Below, piece after piece: positions 55,246-64,000 of a stretch of 64,000 bases of DNA (its first letter is position 1; every line of letters begins with the position of its first letter). The stretch spans positions 496,001-560,000 of the forward strand of contig NZ_JANIGL010000002.1 in the NCBI RefSeq assembly GCF_024518675.1, in the 5' to 3' direction. Both the position numbers and the translations under genes were made by a program. Below the pieces are notes generated by a model. That model ran no database searches and had not been told where the DNA came from. It saw only the letters and a list, made by a program, of their open reading frames with translations. The stretch is from Pseudoalteromonas shioyasakiensis. GTDB lineage: Bacteria > Pseudomonadota > Gammaproteobacteria > Enterobacterales > Alteromonadaceae.

Positions 55246-56235
55246 TTAAACATCAATAACAACTTTGCCTAGCGCTTTACCACTGGCTAGGTGATCGTGT
55301 GCTTTACCCACTAATTCTAGGCTGAATTCGTTAGCATCAACAATCGGAGTCAATTCACCTGCATCAACAATTTTGGCAAGTTCAGTTAAAATATCACCAT
55401 GTTGTTGACGCTTAAAGTTATGCAACATCGGAATCAGCATGAACACAACATGTAATGACAGCCCTTTAAAGTGTGCAGGCGTCAAATCTAAATCAAGCAT
55501 GGCAACTGTGGTAGCAATTTGCCCATTTAGCGCAGCAGCTTCAAAAGAGTTGCTGATATTAGCGCCACCGACTGAATCAAATACAACGTCAAAACCATTG
55601 CCTTGAGTGTGCTTGGCAACATAATCTGCAACTTGTTCAGTTCGGTAATTAATAGCCGTTGCGCCTAGCTTTTCCATTAATTTAAATTGCGAGTCAGCGC
55701 CGACCGTAGTAAATACGTTAGCACCAAAGTGTTTAGCTAGTTGTAAAGCAATATGCCCAACGCCGCCAGCACCACCATGAACAAGAACGTTTTGACCTTT
55801 ACTTACACCAGCACGAACTAAACCTTCATAGGCGGTAATTCCTACCAATGGGATTGCAGCAGCTTCACGCATAGAGAGAGTTTTAGGTTTATGAGCAATT
55901 AATCTTTCATCGGCAAGCATATGTTGCGCAAGCGCGCCTTGTAAATCCGCTAATCCACCAGCACAACCGTAGACTTCGTCACCTACAGCAAACTTAGTAA
56001 CACCTTCGCCTACTTCGGTAATTGTGCCAGCAAAGTCCATTCCCAGTACACCCGGTAATGCCGGAGATAATGGTGCAAGTGCTTCACCCATTTCACGGAT
56101 CATCATATCAACCGTATTTACACTGGTAGCGGCTACTTCAATCACAACGTGACCGGCTTTAACTTGTGGGTTTGCAATCTCTGCAGCAGTAAAAACATCA
56201 CTGTTACCAAATTCATTAATTATCATTGCTTTCAT
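55246..56235 (-). CDS. Zinc-independent quinone oxidoreductase / MDR-family dehydrogenase
   Basis: A 329-residue NADPH-dependent oxidoreductase of the medium-chain dehydrogenase/reductase family. It shows VLGMDFAGTITEVGEGV, the cofactor-binding VHGGAGGVGHIALQLAKHFGANV (GxGxxG-like) and VFDSVGGANISNSFEAAA. No zinc-binding Cys set is visible, so a quinone-oxidoreductase type is favoured over alcohol dehydrogenase. The start at 56235 follows AGAGG; an in-frame GTG nine bases upstream lies in that site. It is divergent from a LysR regulator, probably its controller. Confidence 0.88.
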   Translation of the reverse strand: MKAMIINEFGNSDVFTAAEIANPQVKAGHVVIEVAATSVNTVDMMIREMGEALAPLSPALPGVLGMDFAGTITEVGEGVTKFAVGDEVYGCAGGLADLQGALAQHMLADERLIAHKPKTLSMREAAAIPLVGITAYEGLVRAGVSKGQNVLVHGGAGGVGHIALQLAKHFGANVFTTVGADSQFKLMEKLGATAINYRTEQVADYVAKHTQGNGFDVVFDSVGGANISNSFEAAALNGQIATTVAMLDLDLTPAHFKGLSLHVVFMLIPMLHNFKRQQHGDILTELAKIVDAGELTPIVDANEFSLELVGKAHDHLASGKALGKVVIDV

Positions 56236-56335
56236 GTTGAACACCTCTTTATTGTCAGTGCTTAAAAGTATATTTACATATGATTACTTTGATAATATAG
56301 TTTTTATAACAATCAGTTTTTAGATTTCATTGATA

Positions 56336-57241
56336 ATGAACATAGATCACCTTGCCTTATTTGTACGTTTAGCCACCACCCATAATATTAGTATGGCTGG
56401 CAAAGAGCTTGGCCTATCAGCTGCGGTTTCAAGCACTTATATTAATAAATTAGAAGAATCTTTGGGCGTAAAGCTGGTGCACAGAACCACCCGAAAAGTC
56501 TCTTTAAGTGAAGAAGGTCAAGCATTTTTGCCTCATGCAGAAGAAGTATTGGCAAACGTTGCTTTAGCCCGTGCCTCAGTTGGCTCAGGAAGTTTAATCC
56601 CGCAAGGGAAGTTAAGAGTGACCGCGCCAGCATCGTTTGGCCGAATGCATATAATCCCAGCATTAAATGATTTTTTAACTCGCTATCCCGATCTCACATT
56701 AGATTTACGGCTCAACGATAGTATAGTAGACATGGTTGAAGGTGGATTTGATATTGCTATCAGAGATGCGGCTCTGGCTGATTCAAGTCTTATTGCGAAA
56801 AAGTTAGCCCGTGATAAACGCATTATTTGTGCTTCGCCTGCTTATTTAAAAAAGTATTCACAGCCTCAGACCCCCGAGCAATTAAGCCAACATAAATGCG
56901 TAAACTTACATGGTTTAGATACCTGGCAATTTACAGTGGATAATAAACCGCAAAGTATAAAAACCAATACAGTTTTATTTGCAGATAATGGTGAAGCAGT
57001 GAGAGATGCATGCGCACAAGGCATTGGTATTACACTTATGTCAACGTGGTGCGCATACGAAAAACTAAAATCCGGCGAGCTGGTGCAGATATTAGAAGAT
57101 CATCCGCTGATTTCTCACACTGCTATTTGGGCAGTCTACCCTAGCGCAAGGCTACTTGCGCCAAAAGTAAGAGCATTTATTGATTACTTCAGCGAGTATT
57201 ATGGCCAAACCCCGTATTGGGAAAGCAAAACTGATCGCTAA
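56336..57241 (+). CDS. LysR-family transcriptional regulator
   Basis: A 301-residue regulator of the CrgA/DsdC-like group. DNA-binding region: MNIDHLALFVRLATTHNISMAGKELGLSAAVSSTYINKLEESLGVKLVHRTTRKVSLSEEG; effector domain from about residue 88 (GKLRVTAPASFGRMHIIPALNDFL). The start at 56336 (ATG) is preferred to a TTG six bases upstream; no strong ribosome site is present. It is divergent from the oxidoreductase gene and converges with a damaged SDR gene. The effector is unknown. Confidence 0.92.
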   Translation: MNIDHLALFVRLATTHNISMAGKELGLSAAVSSTYINKLEESLGVKLVHRTTRKVSLSEEGQAFLPHAEEVLANVALARASVGSGSLIPQGKLRVTAPASFGRMHIIPALNDFLTRYPDLTLDLRLNDSIVDMVEGGFDIAIRDAALADSSLIAKKLARDKRIICASPAYLKKYSQPQTPEQLSQHKCVNLHGLDTWQFTVDNKPQSIKTNTVLFADNGEAVRDACAQGIGITLMSTWCAYEKLKSGELVQILEDHPLISHTAIWAVYPSARLLAPKVRAFIDYFSEYYGQTPYWESKTDR

Positions 57242-57243
57242 TA

Positions 57244-58055
57244 TTAACTAAGCGCTTTGGTTGCTAATATTTGCTCTAATGTGGCCACTAGCTTAGCGGT
57301 TAACTCAGGCTTTAATGCATCACTGTGTGGCTTAGCAAACTGACCTATATCGTTGTCATAATATAAGCCATTCGCACTTGCGAACTCCTCTGAAAGCGCA
57401 GCTTTCATTAATACATCGGCCCCTATTTGCACATCTGAGCCCGCGACCCCATACGCTTGTTTTACCATTTTACTGCCTAAAAATGATTTAGGGTTGACCG
57501 CTACAACCATCGGCCCTTTACCTTCGAGGCTAAGCGCCATATCTCGTGACCACATAGTTAATGCTAACTTACTTTTAGCGTAAACGGTTGTATCAGAAAG
57601 CGTGCTAGGCTGACTGAGCTCTTGTGCTAATAACGAACTTTGCGCTGCTGACGATAAGTTAACCACGCGGCTATGTGACGTTAGAATAGTGAGCAAACGT
57701 TTTGTCAGCAAATATGGTGCAATAGTATTAACCACAAAACGAATATCCAATGTTTCATTGGAACCGTATTTGGCATAACATAAACACCAGCATTATTAAT
57801 TAAAACATCTAACGATTTGTATTTAGCGATGATGTTATCGGCTAAGGTTGCCACATTTTGCAGTAGTGATAGATCAGCTAGAAATGTGTCTACCGTCGCA
57901 TCCGGCATCAAAGTTAATAACTGCGCTTTCGCCGCGGCTAATTTTTCCTCACTTCGACCATGTAATAATACTGTATAGCCTTGTAAAACCAGTGATTTTG
58001 CACAGGCTAAGCCAATGCCATCTGTTGCCCCTGTAATTAAGATAGTTTTATTCAT
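57244..58055 (-). pseudogene. Short-chain dehydrogenase with a frameshift
   Basis: One SDR gene is split by a frameshift near 57760-57764. The 5' part (58055 down) encodes NKTILITGATDGIGLACAKSL (TGxxxGIG), LDVLINNAGVYVMPNTV and then leaves frame; the 3' part re-enters at LDIRFVVNTIAPYLLTKRLL (the usual continuation), with YAKSKLALTMWS (YxxxK) downstream. Loss of one base (GTTCC for GTT-A-CC or similar) would explain it. Joined, the protein would be about 270 residues, normal for SDR. It is either a true inactivation or a sequencing error. ATG 58055 follows AGGA and overlaps the luciferase-like gene by eight bases. Confidence 0.8.
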
Positions 58056-59031
58056 AATGATTGTTCCTAAAGTGAGGTAAAACATTTTCTGCTAATAAGT
58101 GCAGGGTATCGGTTATATCGGCTTGATTAAAGCGTAAATTCAACGCCACGTGATTAACTCCGGCTTGCTCCAATTGCATTAAATAGTTAACGAGGTACTC
58201 GGTTGAAGCTCTAAACCCTAAATGCAAAGGTGAAGGTGAAGGTGCTTCATTATCACCAGCTAAATCGAAATATAGCGGCTGCATCACAGGTTGTGGACCG
58301 CGGCCAAGCGCTGCCAATTGTTGCTGCCAAGTACCAATTAACTGCCGCTGTAGCTCAACCTTATGAGGGTATAACATACGGCCATCAGCATGCTGTGCAA
58401 TCCACTCATCACTTTGCTGGCTTTGCCCTGTGATAAGTAAGGGTATTTTGCCAGATGTCGCTTTTGGCAGCATATCGATTTCCCCATTAAACTGACCATA
58501 GTCGCTTTTAAACACCGGGTTTGACGTCTGCATCTGGCGGATATAGTCAACACTTTGCGCAAAGCGCTCGCCGCGATTTTCATACTGTAACTGCATTGCT
58601 GGATACTCTTGTGGTCTATCTCCAGATGCAACTCCGAGCAACAGCCTACCTTGTGAAAGCACATCAACGCTCGCCGCCGACTTGGCAACATGAGCAGGAT
58701 GACGCAGTGGTAATACAATACTCGCCACTCCTAACGCAATTTCGCTTGTTTGAGCCGCTAAAAACCCCAGATAAGTAAAGGGGTCAAATAATTGTCCAGC
58801 ATCGCCAAATGAAGGAACATTAAATGGCACATCCCTTAGCCACACAGCAGAAAAACCAAGTTTTTCTGCTAGTTTAACGCGCTCAAGGTGATGCCTCATG
58901 GATGGACTATTCTGCGTTGGGTAACTTTCAATTGGCACAACTAAACCCACACTCAAGGAGCCCAACTTAAATACACTGTTATATCCTTTATTTAAGGTTT
59001 GAAATTGTGGTTGCTGTGAATTGTGAGCCAT
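58048..59031 (-). CDS. Luciferase-like FMN-dependent oxidoreductase
   Basis: A 327-residue enzyme of the LLM (bacterial-luciferase-like) class. It begins LGSLSVGLVVPIESYP, with RVKLAEKLGFSAVWLRDVPF, then ALGVASIVLPLRHPAHVAKSAASVDVLSQGRLLLGVASGDRPQEYPAM, a typical F420/FMN-site region, and a TIM-barrel tail. It resembles the BA3436-type oxidoreductases (TIGR03571). The gene is first in a unit with the frameshifted SDR gene (8-base overlap). Substrate unknown. Confidence 0.87.
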   Translation of the reverse strand: MAHNSQQPQFQTLNKGYNSVFKLGSLSVGLVVPIESYPTQNSPSMRHHLERVKLAEKLGFSAVWLRDVPFNVPSFGDAGQLFDPFTYLGFLAAQTSEIALGVASIVLPLRHPAHVAKSAASVDVLSQGRLLLGVASGDRPQEYPAMQLQYENRGERFAQSVDYIRQMQTSNPVFKSDYGQFNGEIDMLPKATSGKIPLLITGQSQQSDEWIAQHADGRMLYPHKVELQRQLIGTWQQQLAALGRGPQPVMQPLYFDLAGDNEAPSPSPLHLGFRASTEYLVNYLMQLEQAGVNHVALNLRFNQADITDTLHLLAENVLPHFRNNHYE

Positions 59032-59204
59032 AACTACCCTAAAAAATATGAGTCTAAAATATAGGGCAATAGTGTAATTACTCAGCTATAGATTGATAAT
59101 AACGAAAATAAACGAATCAGTTTATAGCTAGCATTGATAATCAATGACCTTATTGAAAGTTATTTAAAAATACTGGATACTGTTTTTTTATACAGCAATT
59201 ACAA

Positions 59205-61364
59205 GTGGTAAAAGTTTTGAAAAAAGAGCTGCCTGCAAAGTATTATTTAGCCCACTTTAAAGAGCTAATAACTTTTATCGAGTCTCAATGTAGACACCTA
59301 TTAGAACAGCACCACATTGAATTTATTTACAAAGTGAACCTTTTGAGTGAACAAGGGCAGTGTATGCTCGCGCGTATATTTTCACGTAAACCTGAATTAG
59401 TAACGATAGCGAGTCTTAACTACGATGAAATAGCCAACCCTGTACAAGCACTCGACGAATTAATAGAGACTGAGCTTACAAGTCACCCCAATGCACGTCA
59501 CTACCAACAGGTACTTGCTCATTTAACCAAGCCTGCCCTACTTGCGCTACTAGCTCCTTTTGACGCGCAGCTAAGTATAAAAAAAAGCGCCACAAAAGCA
59601 CAATTAGTAGCACAAGCCTGCGATTTTTTTGCCAATAAACTTGAGTATTTAACCCCTGTATATAATCAATTTATTATTAATAATAGAGCCGATATATATG
59701 AATACTTTGAATTTTTATACATCGGCCGGTTAAGCAGTGGTGATATCAATCACCAAAATAGTTTTGTCCTACGTGATTTAGGTGTTAGAGCAACCAGACA
59801 AAGCCATAACCAAAGCTTAGCGCGTTTCGACACTTTCGATGAAGCCAAATCAAACTATGCGTTAAACCGCTTTCGCTTAGCATTTAAAAGAGCACAAACT
59901 GATGACGACTATCACGATTTAGCTCACAACGTAATTGCACAACAAGCACAAGGCACACTGGCAATAAACCTTAAAAACAAGCTATTGCTCAGGCTCTATC
60001 AGCAACTAAAAAAAACAGATGAAATATTCAGTTTTAATATATTAAACGCCTGTGAAAACAGCCCTGAAGCCACAGAAATACAATTACGTGAACAGTATCG
60101 TCAAGGTAATAAAGACTGGGTAAAAGCCAAACTTGAAGAGATCATCGAAGATCCACTGACCGATGATCTACTCTATTTTGCTGATGATTTTCTGATGCGT
60201 AAGTTTAATAAACAAACCCGCTCTCGCTTAAGTGCAATGCTTGCGGATACACAGTGTGTAATCGAAATAGATGAAGTTTACCGCGGTGATGTAGAGCAAG
60301 GCGTTGCCGAGCATTACACAAAGCAAGGACTGCGCGTATTTTATACAGAAAACACCCTATGGCAGAGCCTGTTTGGCCTCGTATTCTGGTACGAACTTTA
60401 CGTTGAAACTCCTCACCCACCGTGTAACGAGTTTGATTTATTTCCACACGTTTTACGCACTAACAGCTTTTATCACACGCAACACGGGCAGATTGATGCA
60501 CTACTGGCGCAGTGGCACACAACTGATGATTTACTAAAGCATGTATGCAAAAACGCAGCGCGCTATTTTGATCAAGCAAATGGCCTATTTCGTTGGCATA
60601 GCGAGCTGTTAAAACCACTAGAAGTACTGATTTTGAATACCTCTTTAACATCACTAAAAAATCATTTGAAAAATATGACAATGCGCTTTTTAGAACTTAA
60701 AGACGGTTACCCTGATTTAATGGTTTTAAAAAATAACACAGCTCATTTTGAAGAGGTAAAAGCACCGGGTGATAAACTCAGACGTAATCAGCTAACCACC
60801 ATCGACACCCTAAAAAAATCAGGATTCGATGTACACATTGCAGCGGTAAATTGGGTTAATGATCCAAACCGTATCTACAGCGTGGTCGATATTGAAACCA
60901 CAGGAAGCTTAAAAGGCGGCAACAGGATCACTGAAATTGGCCTAGTTAAAATGCAGAATGGCAAGGTTATCGAAACCTGGTCAACATTGATTAACCCGCA
61001 AATGCGTATTCCTAAATTTATTGTCTCCTTGACCGGTATTACCGATGCCATGGTAGCCTCTGCACCTAGCTTTAAGCAAATTGCCGATACCTTAGTGAAT
61101 AAGTTACAAGGCAGTATTTTTGTCGCTCATAATGTCAATTTTGATTACGGCTTTATTCGTAAAGAGTGTGAAATGGCGGGCATTAGTTTTAAAATGCCCA
61201 AGCTGTGTACTGTGGTGGAATCGCGCAAAGCCTTCCCTGGCCTAAAATCATATTCACTGGGAAATTTATCCGCACATTTTGAGCTATCTCTGACCAATCA
61301 TCACCGTGCACTGGCCGATGCAACTGCAACTGCTGAGCTATTGCTATTAATCCAATCTGAGTAA
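59205..61364 (+). CDS. FAN1-like VRR-NUC nuclease fused to a DEDDh 3'-5' exonuclease
   Basis: A 719-residue protein with an N-terminal FAN1-like region (about 1-430; includes a small SAP-like stretch near 110-150 and TPR-like helices), a VRR-NUC catalytic domain at about 440-545 and a DnaQ-like exonuclease at about 555-719. Nuclease motif: GYPDLMVL (Asp504) and FEEVKAPGDKLRRNQ (Glu517, Lys519), the PD-(D/E)XK core of FAN1. Exonuclease: VVDIETTGS (Asp562, Glu564), AHNVNFDYGF and HRALADATATAELL (DEDDh). FAN1 cuts branched and cross-linked DNA. The start is GTG 59205 with no good ribosome site; TTG 59217 is possible. Fusing the two nucleases in one chain is unusual. Confidence 0.88.
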   Translation: MVKVLKKELPAKYYLAHFKELITFIESQCRHLLEQHHIEFIYKVNLLSEQGQCMLARIFSRKPELVTIASLNYDEIANPVQALDELIETELTSHPNARHYQQVLAHLTKPALLALLAPFDAQLSIKKSATKAQLVAQACDFFANKLEYLTPVYNQFIINNRADIYEYFEFLYIGRLSSGDINHQNSFVLRDLGVRATRQSHNQSLARFDTFDEAKSNYALNRFRLAFKRAQTDDDYHDLAHNVIAQQAQGTLAINLKNKLLLRLYQQLKKTDEIFSFNILNACENSPEATEIQLREQYRQGNKDWVKAKLEEIIEDPLTDDLLYFADDFLMRKFNKQTRSRLSAMLADTQCVIEIDEVYRGDVEQGVAEHYTKQGLRVFYTENTLWQSLFGLVFWYELYVETPHPPCNEFDLFPHVLRTNSFYHTQHGQIDALLAQWHTTDDLLKHVCKNAARYFDQANGLFRWHSELLKPLEVLILNTSLTSLKNHLKNMTMRFLELKDGYPDLMVLKNNTAHFEEVKAPGDKLRRNQLTTIDTLKKSGFDVHIAAVNWVNDPNRIYSVVDIETTGSLKGGNRITEIGLVKMQNGKVIETWSTLINPQMRIPKFIVSLTGITDAMVASAPSFKQIADTLVNKLQGSIFVAHNVNFDYGFIRKECEMAGISFKMPKLCTVVESRKAFPGLKSYSLGNLSAHFELSLTNHHRALADATATAELLLLIQSE

Positions 61365-61387
61365 CATTTAACTAAGATGGAAGCAGG

Positions 61388-62572
61388 TTACTGACTAACG
61401 TTATTGCGACCTTTCTTTTTAGCTCGATATAAAGCTAAATCAGCACTTTTTAAAGCCTGGTCAAAACTTTGCTTTGATGTTCGTTGAGCCACACCGATTG
61501 AAACAGTGACATTAACTGTTTTATAGTCATTGTTCTTCTTCGTATTTCTAGCAGATTTATCTGTTCGTTTTGGGTTACGGATGACCATATCATAATTAGC
61601 AATGCTTTGACGTAAGTTATCCAGTTCTGGTATCGCTTGTTCGACTGTTTTCCTTGGAAACACAATCGTAAACTCTTCTCCACCATAACGGTAAATTTTA
61701 CCGCCACCACTAACCCCAGTCATTTTTGCAGCAACTAGCTTCAACACTTGATCGCCAATATCGTGACCATAGGTATCATTAAACTTTTTAAAATGATCAA
61801 TATCGAGCATCGCCACGGTATACCTTCGGCCTAACGATAACGCTAACTGGTTTAGCGCTCTGCGTGTCGGTAGGCTAGTTAAATCATCTCGATAAGCCAA
61901 ATAGTATGAATCTGTACTCACGGCAAATAAATAAAAAGATGACAACACCACAGCAATTACTGACCACGGTAGAGCAACTATATTTAATTGGTTAAGACAC
62001 CAAACAATAAGTGTAATCAATAATGCTGTAAGCGTAAGGTTATTTTGGCTTAAACTTCTCCATGTTAATAAAAGGCCAATGAAAACTAGAGGTATAGTGA
62101 CTGCAATGTAGGGTAGCAACTTCAACCAAAAATCGGTCTGGGGTAATAGAAACTCAAAATTTTGGCTTAACTTCAACCAGGCAAAGGTCATTACACCACA
62201 TAAAATAATAAAGATAAGCCGACTAATGCTGTGCACCGAAAGTAAATCACGATCTTTTATAATAGCTAATAACATTAATAAACTCGCCCCACAAAGGAGC
62301 AACCACTGTGCATCATCCATTAATGAATTTGAACTAAATTCTGGATAACTCTTTGCAGTCAAAAAAATCACCCAAAACGCGCATAAAATTGCTACTCGGC
62401 TTCTATTAAACTGAGCAGAAAATACGGCGGTGATCACAAGTAGCGGGTAGACAAGGTAACTAATCAGGGGAAGTTGCCCTTGCCATTGCGCCTGAAAGTA
62501 AATTAATAAAGCAAGTAAACACGCAACGCCACCAAGGCTCAAAAAAGTTGACTTTACCCCTTTTAACTTCAC
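61388..62572 (-). CDS. Membrane-bound diguanylate cyclase (GGDEF)
   Basis: A 394-residue protein with an N-terminal membrane region of about eight TM helices (residues 8-220) and a GGDEF domain (about 225-394). It contains DDLTSLPTRRALNQ, MLDIDHFKKFNDTYGHDIGD, and the active-site GGEEF at 297-301, with YRYGGEEFTIVFPRK. No RxxD I-site precedes it. A basic insert lies in KRTDKSARNTKKNND. The start is GTG 62572 with GGAG nine bases upstream. No sensory ligand can be deduced. It converges with the FAN1-exonuclease gene. Confidence 0.9.
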   Translation of the reverse strand: MKLKGVKSTFLSLGGVACLLALLIYFQAQWQGQLPLISYLVYPLLVITAVFSAQFNRSRVAILCAFWVIFLTAKSYPEFSSNSLMDDAQWLLLCGASLLMLLAIIKDRDLLSVHSISRLIFIILCGVMTFAWLKLSQNFEFLLPQTDFWLKLLPYIAVTIPLVFIGLLLTWRSLSQNNLTLTALLITLIVWCLNQLNIVALPWSVIAVVLSSFYLFAVSTDSYYLAYRDDLTSLPTRRALNQLALSLGRRYTVAMLDIDHFKKFNDTYGHDIGDQVLKLVAAKMTGVSGGGKIYRYGGEEFTIVFPRKTVEQAIPELDNLRQSIANYDMVIRNPKRTDKSARNTKKNNDYKTVNVTVSIGVAQRTSKQSFDQALKSADLALYRAKKKGRNNVSQ

Positions 62573-63405
62573 CTAACAGTACTCCAGAGTAGTTATATAC
62601 AATTAGGGTATCATTGTATTGAAATAATTTTTTATTTCTACTTTTTAACTATACATTAAAATAAAAATAATTATTTATACTTATATTTATAAATACCTTT
62701 GCATTCTACTATTGTAAATTTAGGCATAAGCGTGAAACCCATTTTTTCTACCATGTTTAACCAAGGTATGCGCTAGCCTCCATTGCTATCACAGGAATCC
62801 AATGCATTAGCGCCTACCCAACGAAAAGACTCAGGTCGAATAAATACTGGCTGCGTAATACAGTGTTTGGTGATGAAACCGGTGGGGTATGCTCTAAATT
62901 AATAAAGGTATTATGTGGTGTAGTTACTTTGTCTTGGAAGCAAGAAAAGGCAGTAACTACAACTATAACCGCTATGACAGCTCAAATACACATGCATTTC
63001 ATGCTCTGGCTGGTCATAGTAATTGTTTTGACTATCGAGATAATCTTCTAAGTGCTGAGTATGCACACAGTTTTGGTGTTCTTAATCGGGCAGGCAGAAA
63101 AGCGCACTCATGCAGCTAAAAAAGCTGTGTATAATAAAAATAAGCACATAAATCAGAGCTTCGCCTTTTTCAAACTTAACCTTCTACAACTATGAGTTGT
63201 GACTTTTCCTACATAGTTTAACCAATAAAACTCAGCCCAGAATGAAGGAAAAAACGTTGGTTAGCCGTTTAATCTAGCAAAAGTATTTTTATAACGGGAA
63301 AAATCCAGTAAAAATTAAACTAACCTTGAATATACTGCGCATAAATTGTAAACAGAGCAATTTTGTTCTAAACCTAAATAGTCGCTTTAATTAAGGAGTA
63401 CTTTT
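62573..63405. other. Gene-poor 833-base stretch
   Basis: No supported gene. Two overlapping short frames (62863-63051 and 62913-63119, 62 and 68 residues) have no ribosome sites; the second encodes a Tyr/Asn/His-rich stretch (NYNYNRYDSSNTHAFH) that could be a gene remnant. I do not recognise either. The region is otherwise AT-rich and probably contains the promoter for the DUF2189 gene. Confidence 0.5.
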
Positions 63406-64000
63406 ATGCCGTCATCGAACACACTTGATAAACACACAGAGTTTGCACGTTGTTTAGAGTGCAATAAAGTAAGTACTTTTGCAGCGTTTCATTGGCTCGC
63501 TCTTGCTTTTAAAGACATGATGCAGGCGCCAATACTTAGCTTAATTTATGGGTTAATTTTTACAATTATCCCACTGGCCATTGTTTATAGTGCCGTCTAT
63601 GCCGGCACCTATATTGTTATATTGCCTGCAACAGTCGCGTTTGCCCTAATAGGCCCTGCATTTGCAGTGGGTTTATATGATGTTGCATGGGAGCTTGAAA
63701 AAGGTCACTCCCCTACATTATTGCATTCATTAAAATCAATGTTCAGAAACCCAGTTGGTGAATGGGGGTTTGCCGTACTACTTATGGTGATCATGATCAT
63801 TTGGATGCGTCTTGCAGCTTTAGTGCATGCACTATACCCCAGTCATGCCAACCCTACGTTTGAAGAACTCTCAGCATTTTTAACCTTAGGCAGCATCATT
63901 GGCGGAGTTTTATTGGTTAGTGTATTTGCGATTTCAGCATTTACGCCGCAAATTATGATGGAAAGACGGGTTGATATCATGACCGCTGTGATGTCATCGA
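63406..64000 (+). CDS. DUF2189 membrane protein, cut by the right edge
   Basis: The first 198 codons of a membrane protein of the DUF2189 family. After a short cytoplasmic N-terminus come hydrophobic segments (about 41-62, 64-88, 121-143 and 162-184). The pattern FHWLALAFKDMMQAPILSLIYGLIFT, ALIGPAFAVGLYDVAWELEKGH and AISAFTPQIMMERRVDIMTAVMSS (the C-terminal part visible) matches DUF2189 proteins, sometimes found near cytochrome c oxidase genes. AAGGAG lies seven bases before the ATG at 63406. Function unknown. Confidence 0.85.
   Translation, partial: MPSSNTLDKHTEFARCLECNKVSTFAAFHWLALAFKDMMQAPILSLIYGLIFTIIPLAIVYSAVYAGTYIVILPATVAFALIGPAFAVGLYDVAWELEKGHSPTLLHSLKSMFRNPVGEWGFAVLLMVIMIIWMRLAALVHALYPSHANPTFEELSAFLTLGSIIGGVLLVSVFAISAFTPQIMMERRVDIMTAVMSS

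Noticed and set aside
1-64000. CRISPR arrays, tRNA and rRNA genes, insertion sequences, prophage
   Set aside because: No regular direct-repeat/spacer array, no cloverleaf with CCA end, no transposase or integrase, and no phage structural gene was seen.

Overview
The window reads as a chromosomal segment of a marine gammaproteobacterium of the Alteromonadales, most like Pseudoalteromonas. The evidence is the nadB / ygfX-sdhE / ygfZ block, the low-to-moderate GC, several TonB-dependent receptors, a large secreted S8 protease, and close similarity of housekeeping proteins to enterobacterial and Shewanella-type homologues. Genus-level placement is inference. I see no rRNA or tRNA gene, CRISPR array, insertion sequence or prophage.

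Layout. 1-10.3 kb: a sigma-E-like promoter pointing out of the left edge (probably for rpoE), nadB, the sdhE-ygfX pair, ygfZ, a SlyD-type isomerase, a DUF481 outer-membrane protein, a DUF440 (YciU/HI1450) acidic protein, and an RND efflux adaptor/pump operon. 10.5-16.9 kb: a crotonase, LrgA/LrgB, an MscS channel, a PepSY membrane protein with a His-rich partner, a membrane/coiled-coil protein and a DedA-type protein. 16.9-24.5 kb: a GGDEF protein, a TMEM143/DUF3754-like protein, RIO kinase, a Tat-exported dienelactone hydrolase, a membrane-protein pair, a VOC protein, a GAF protein and a LysR regulator. 24.5-36.2 kb: two MFS transporters and an NAD(P)-binding protein, a TonB receptor with a Fur-like site, and two divergent ABC-2 exporter operons, one led by a GntR/YtrA regulator.

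36.2-42.2 kb is the most interesting accessory locus. A TonB-dependent receptor and a secreted tyrosine-phosphatase-like enzyme are transcribed leftward. Opposite them lies a translationally coupled pair: a membrane-anchored periplasmic-binding-like protein and a two-TM protein whose cytoplasmic tail resembles a winged helix. The 390-base divergent spacer carries a palindrome and three 17-base-spaced direct repeats. This could be an envelope-spanning sensing and uptake system. 42.3-49.1 kb holds only exported proteins: a SurE homologue with a signal peptide, a family-3 solute-binding protein, and an S8 subtilase preceded by a small protein that looks like a free copy of its propeptide.

49.1-55 kb is a choline-to-glycine-betaine operon (betI-betB-betA, then a compact BCCT transporter and a TorF-type porin), with a palindromic BetI-like operator in front of betI. 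55.2-59 kb carries a quinone-oxidoreductase-type dehydrogenase with a divergent LysR regulator, a frameshifted SDR gene and a luciferase-like oxidoreductase. 59.2-61.4 kb encodes a FAN1-like VRR-NUC nuclease fused to a DEDDh 3'-5' exonuclease. A second GGDEF protein, a gene-poor 833-base stretch and the start of a DUF2189 membrane protein, cut by the right edge, close the window.
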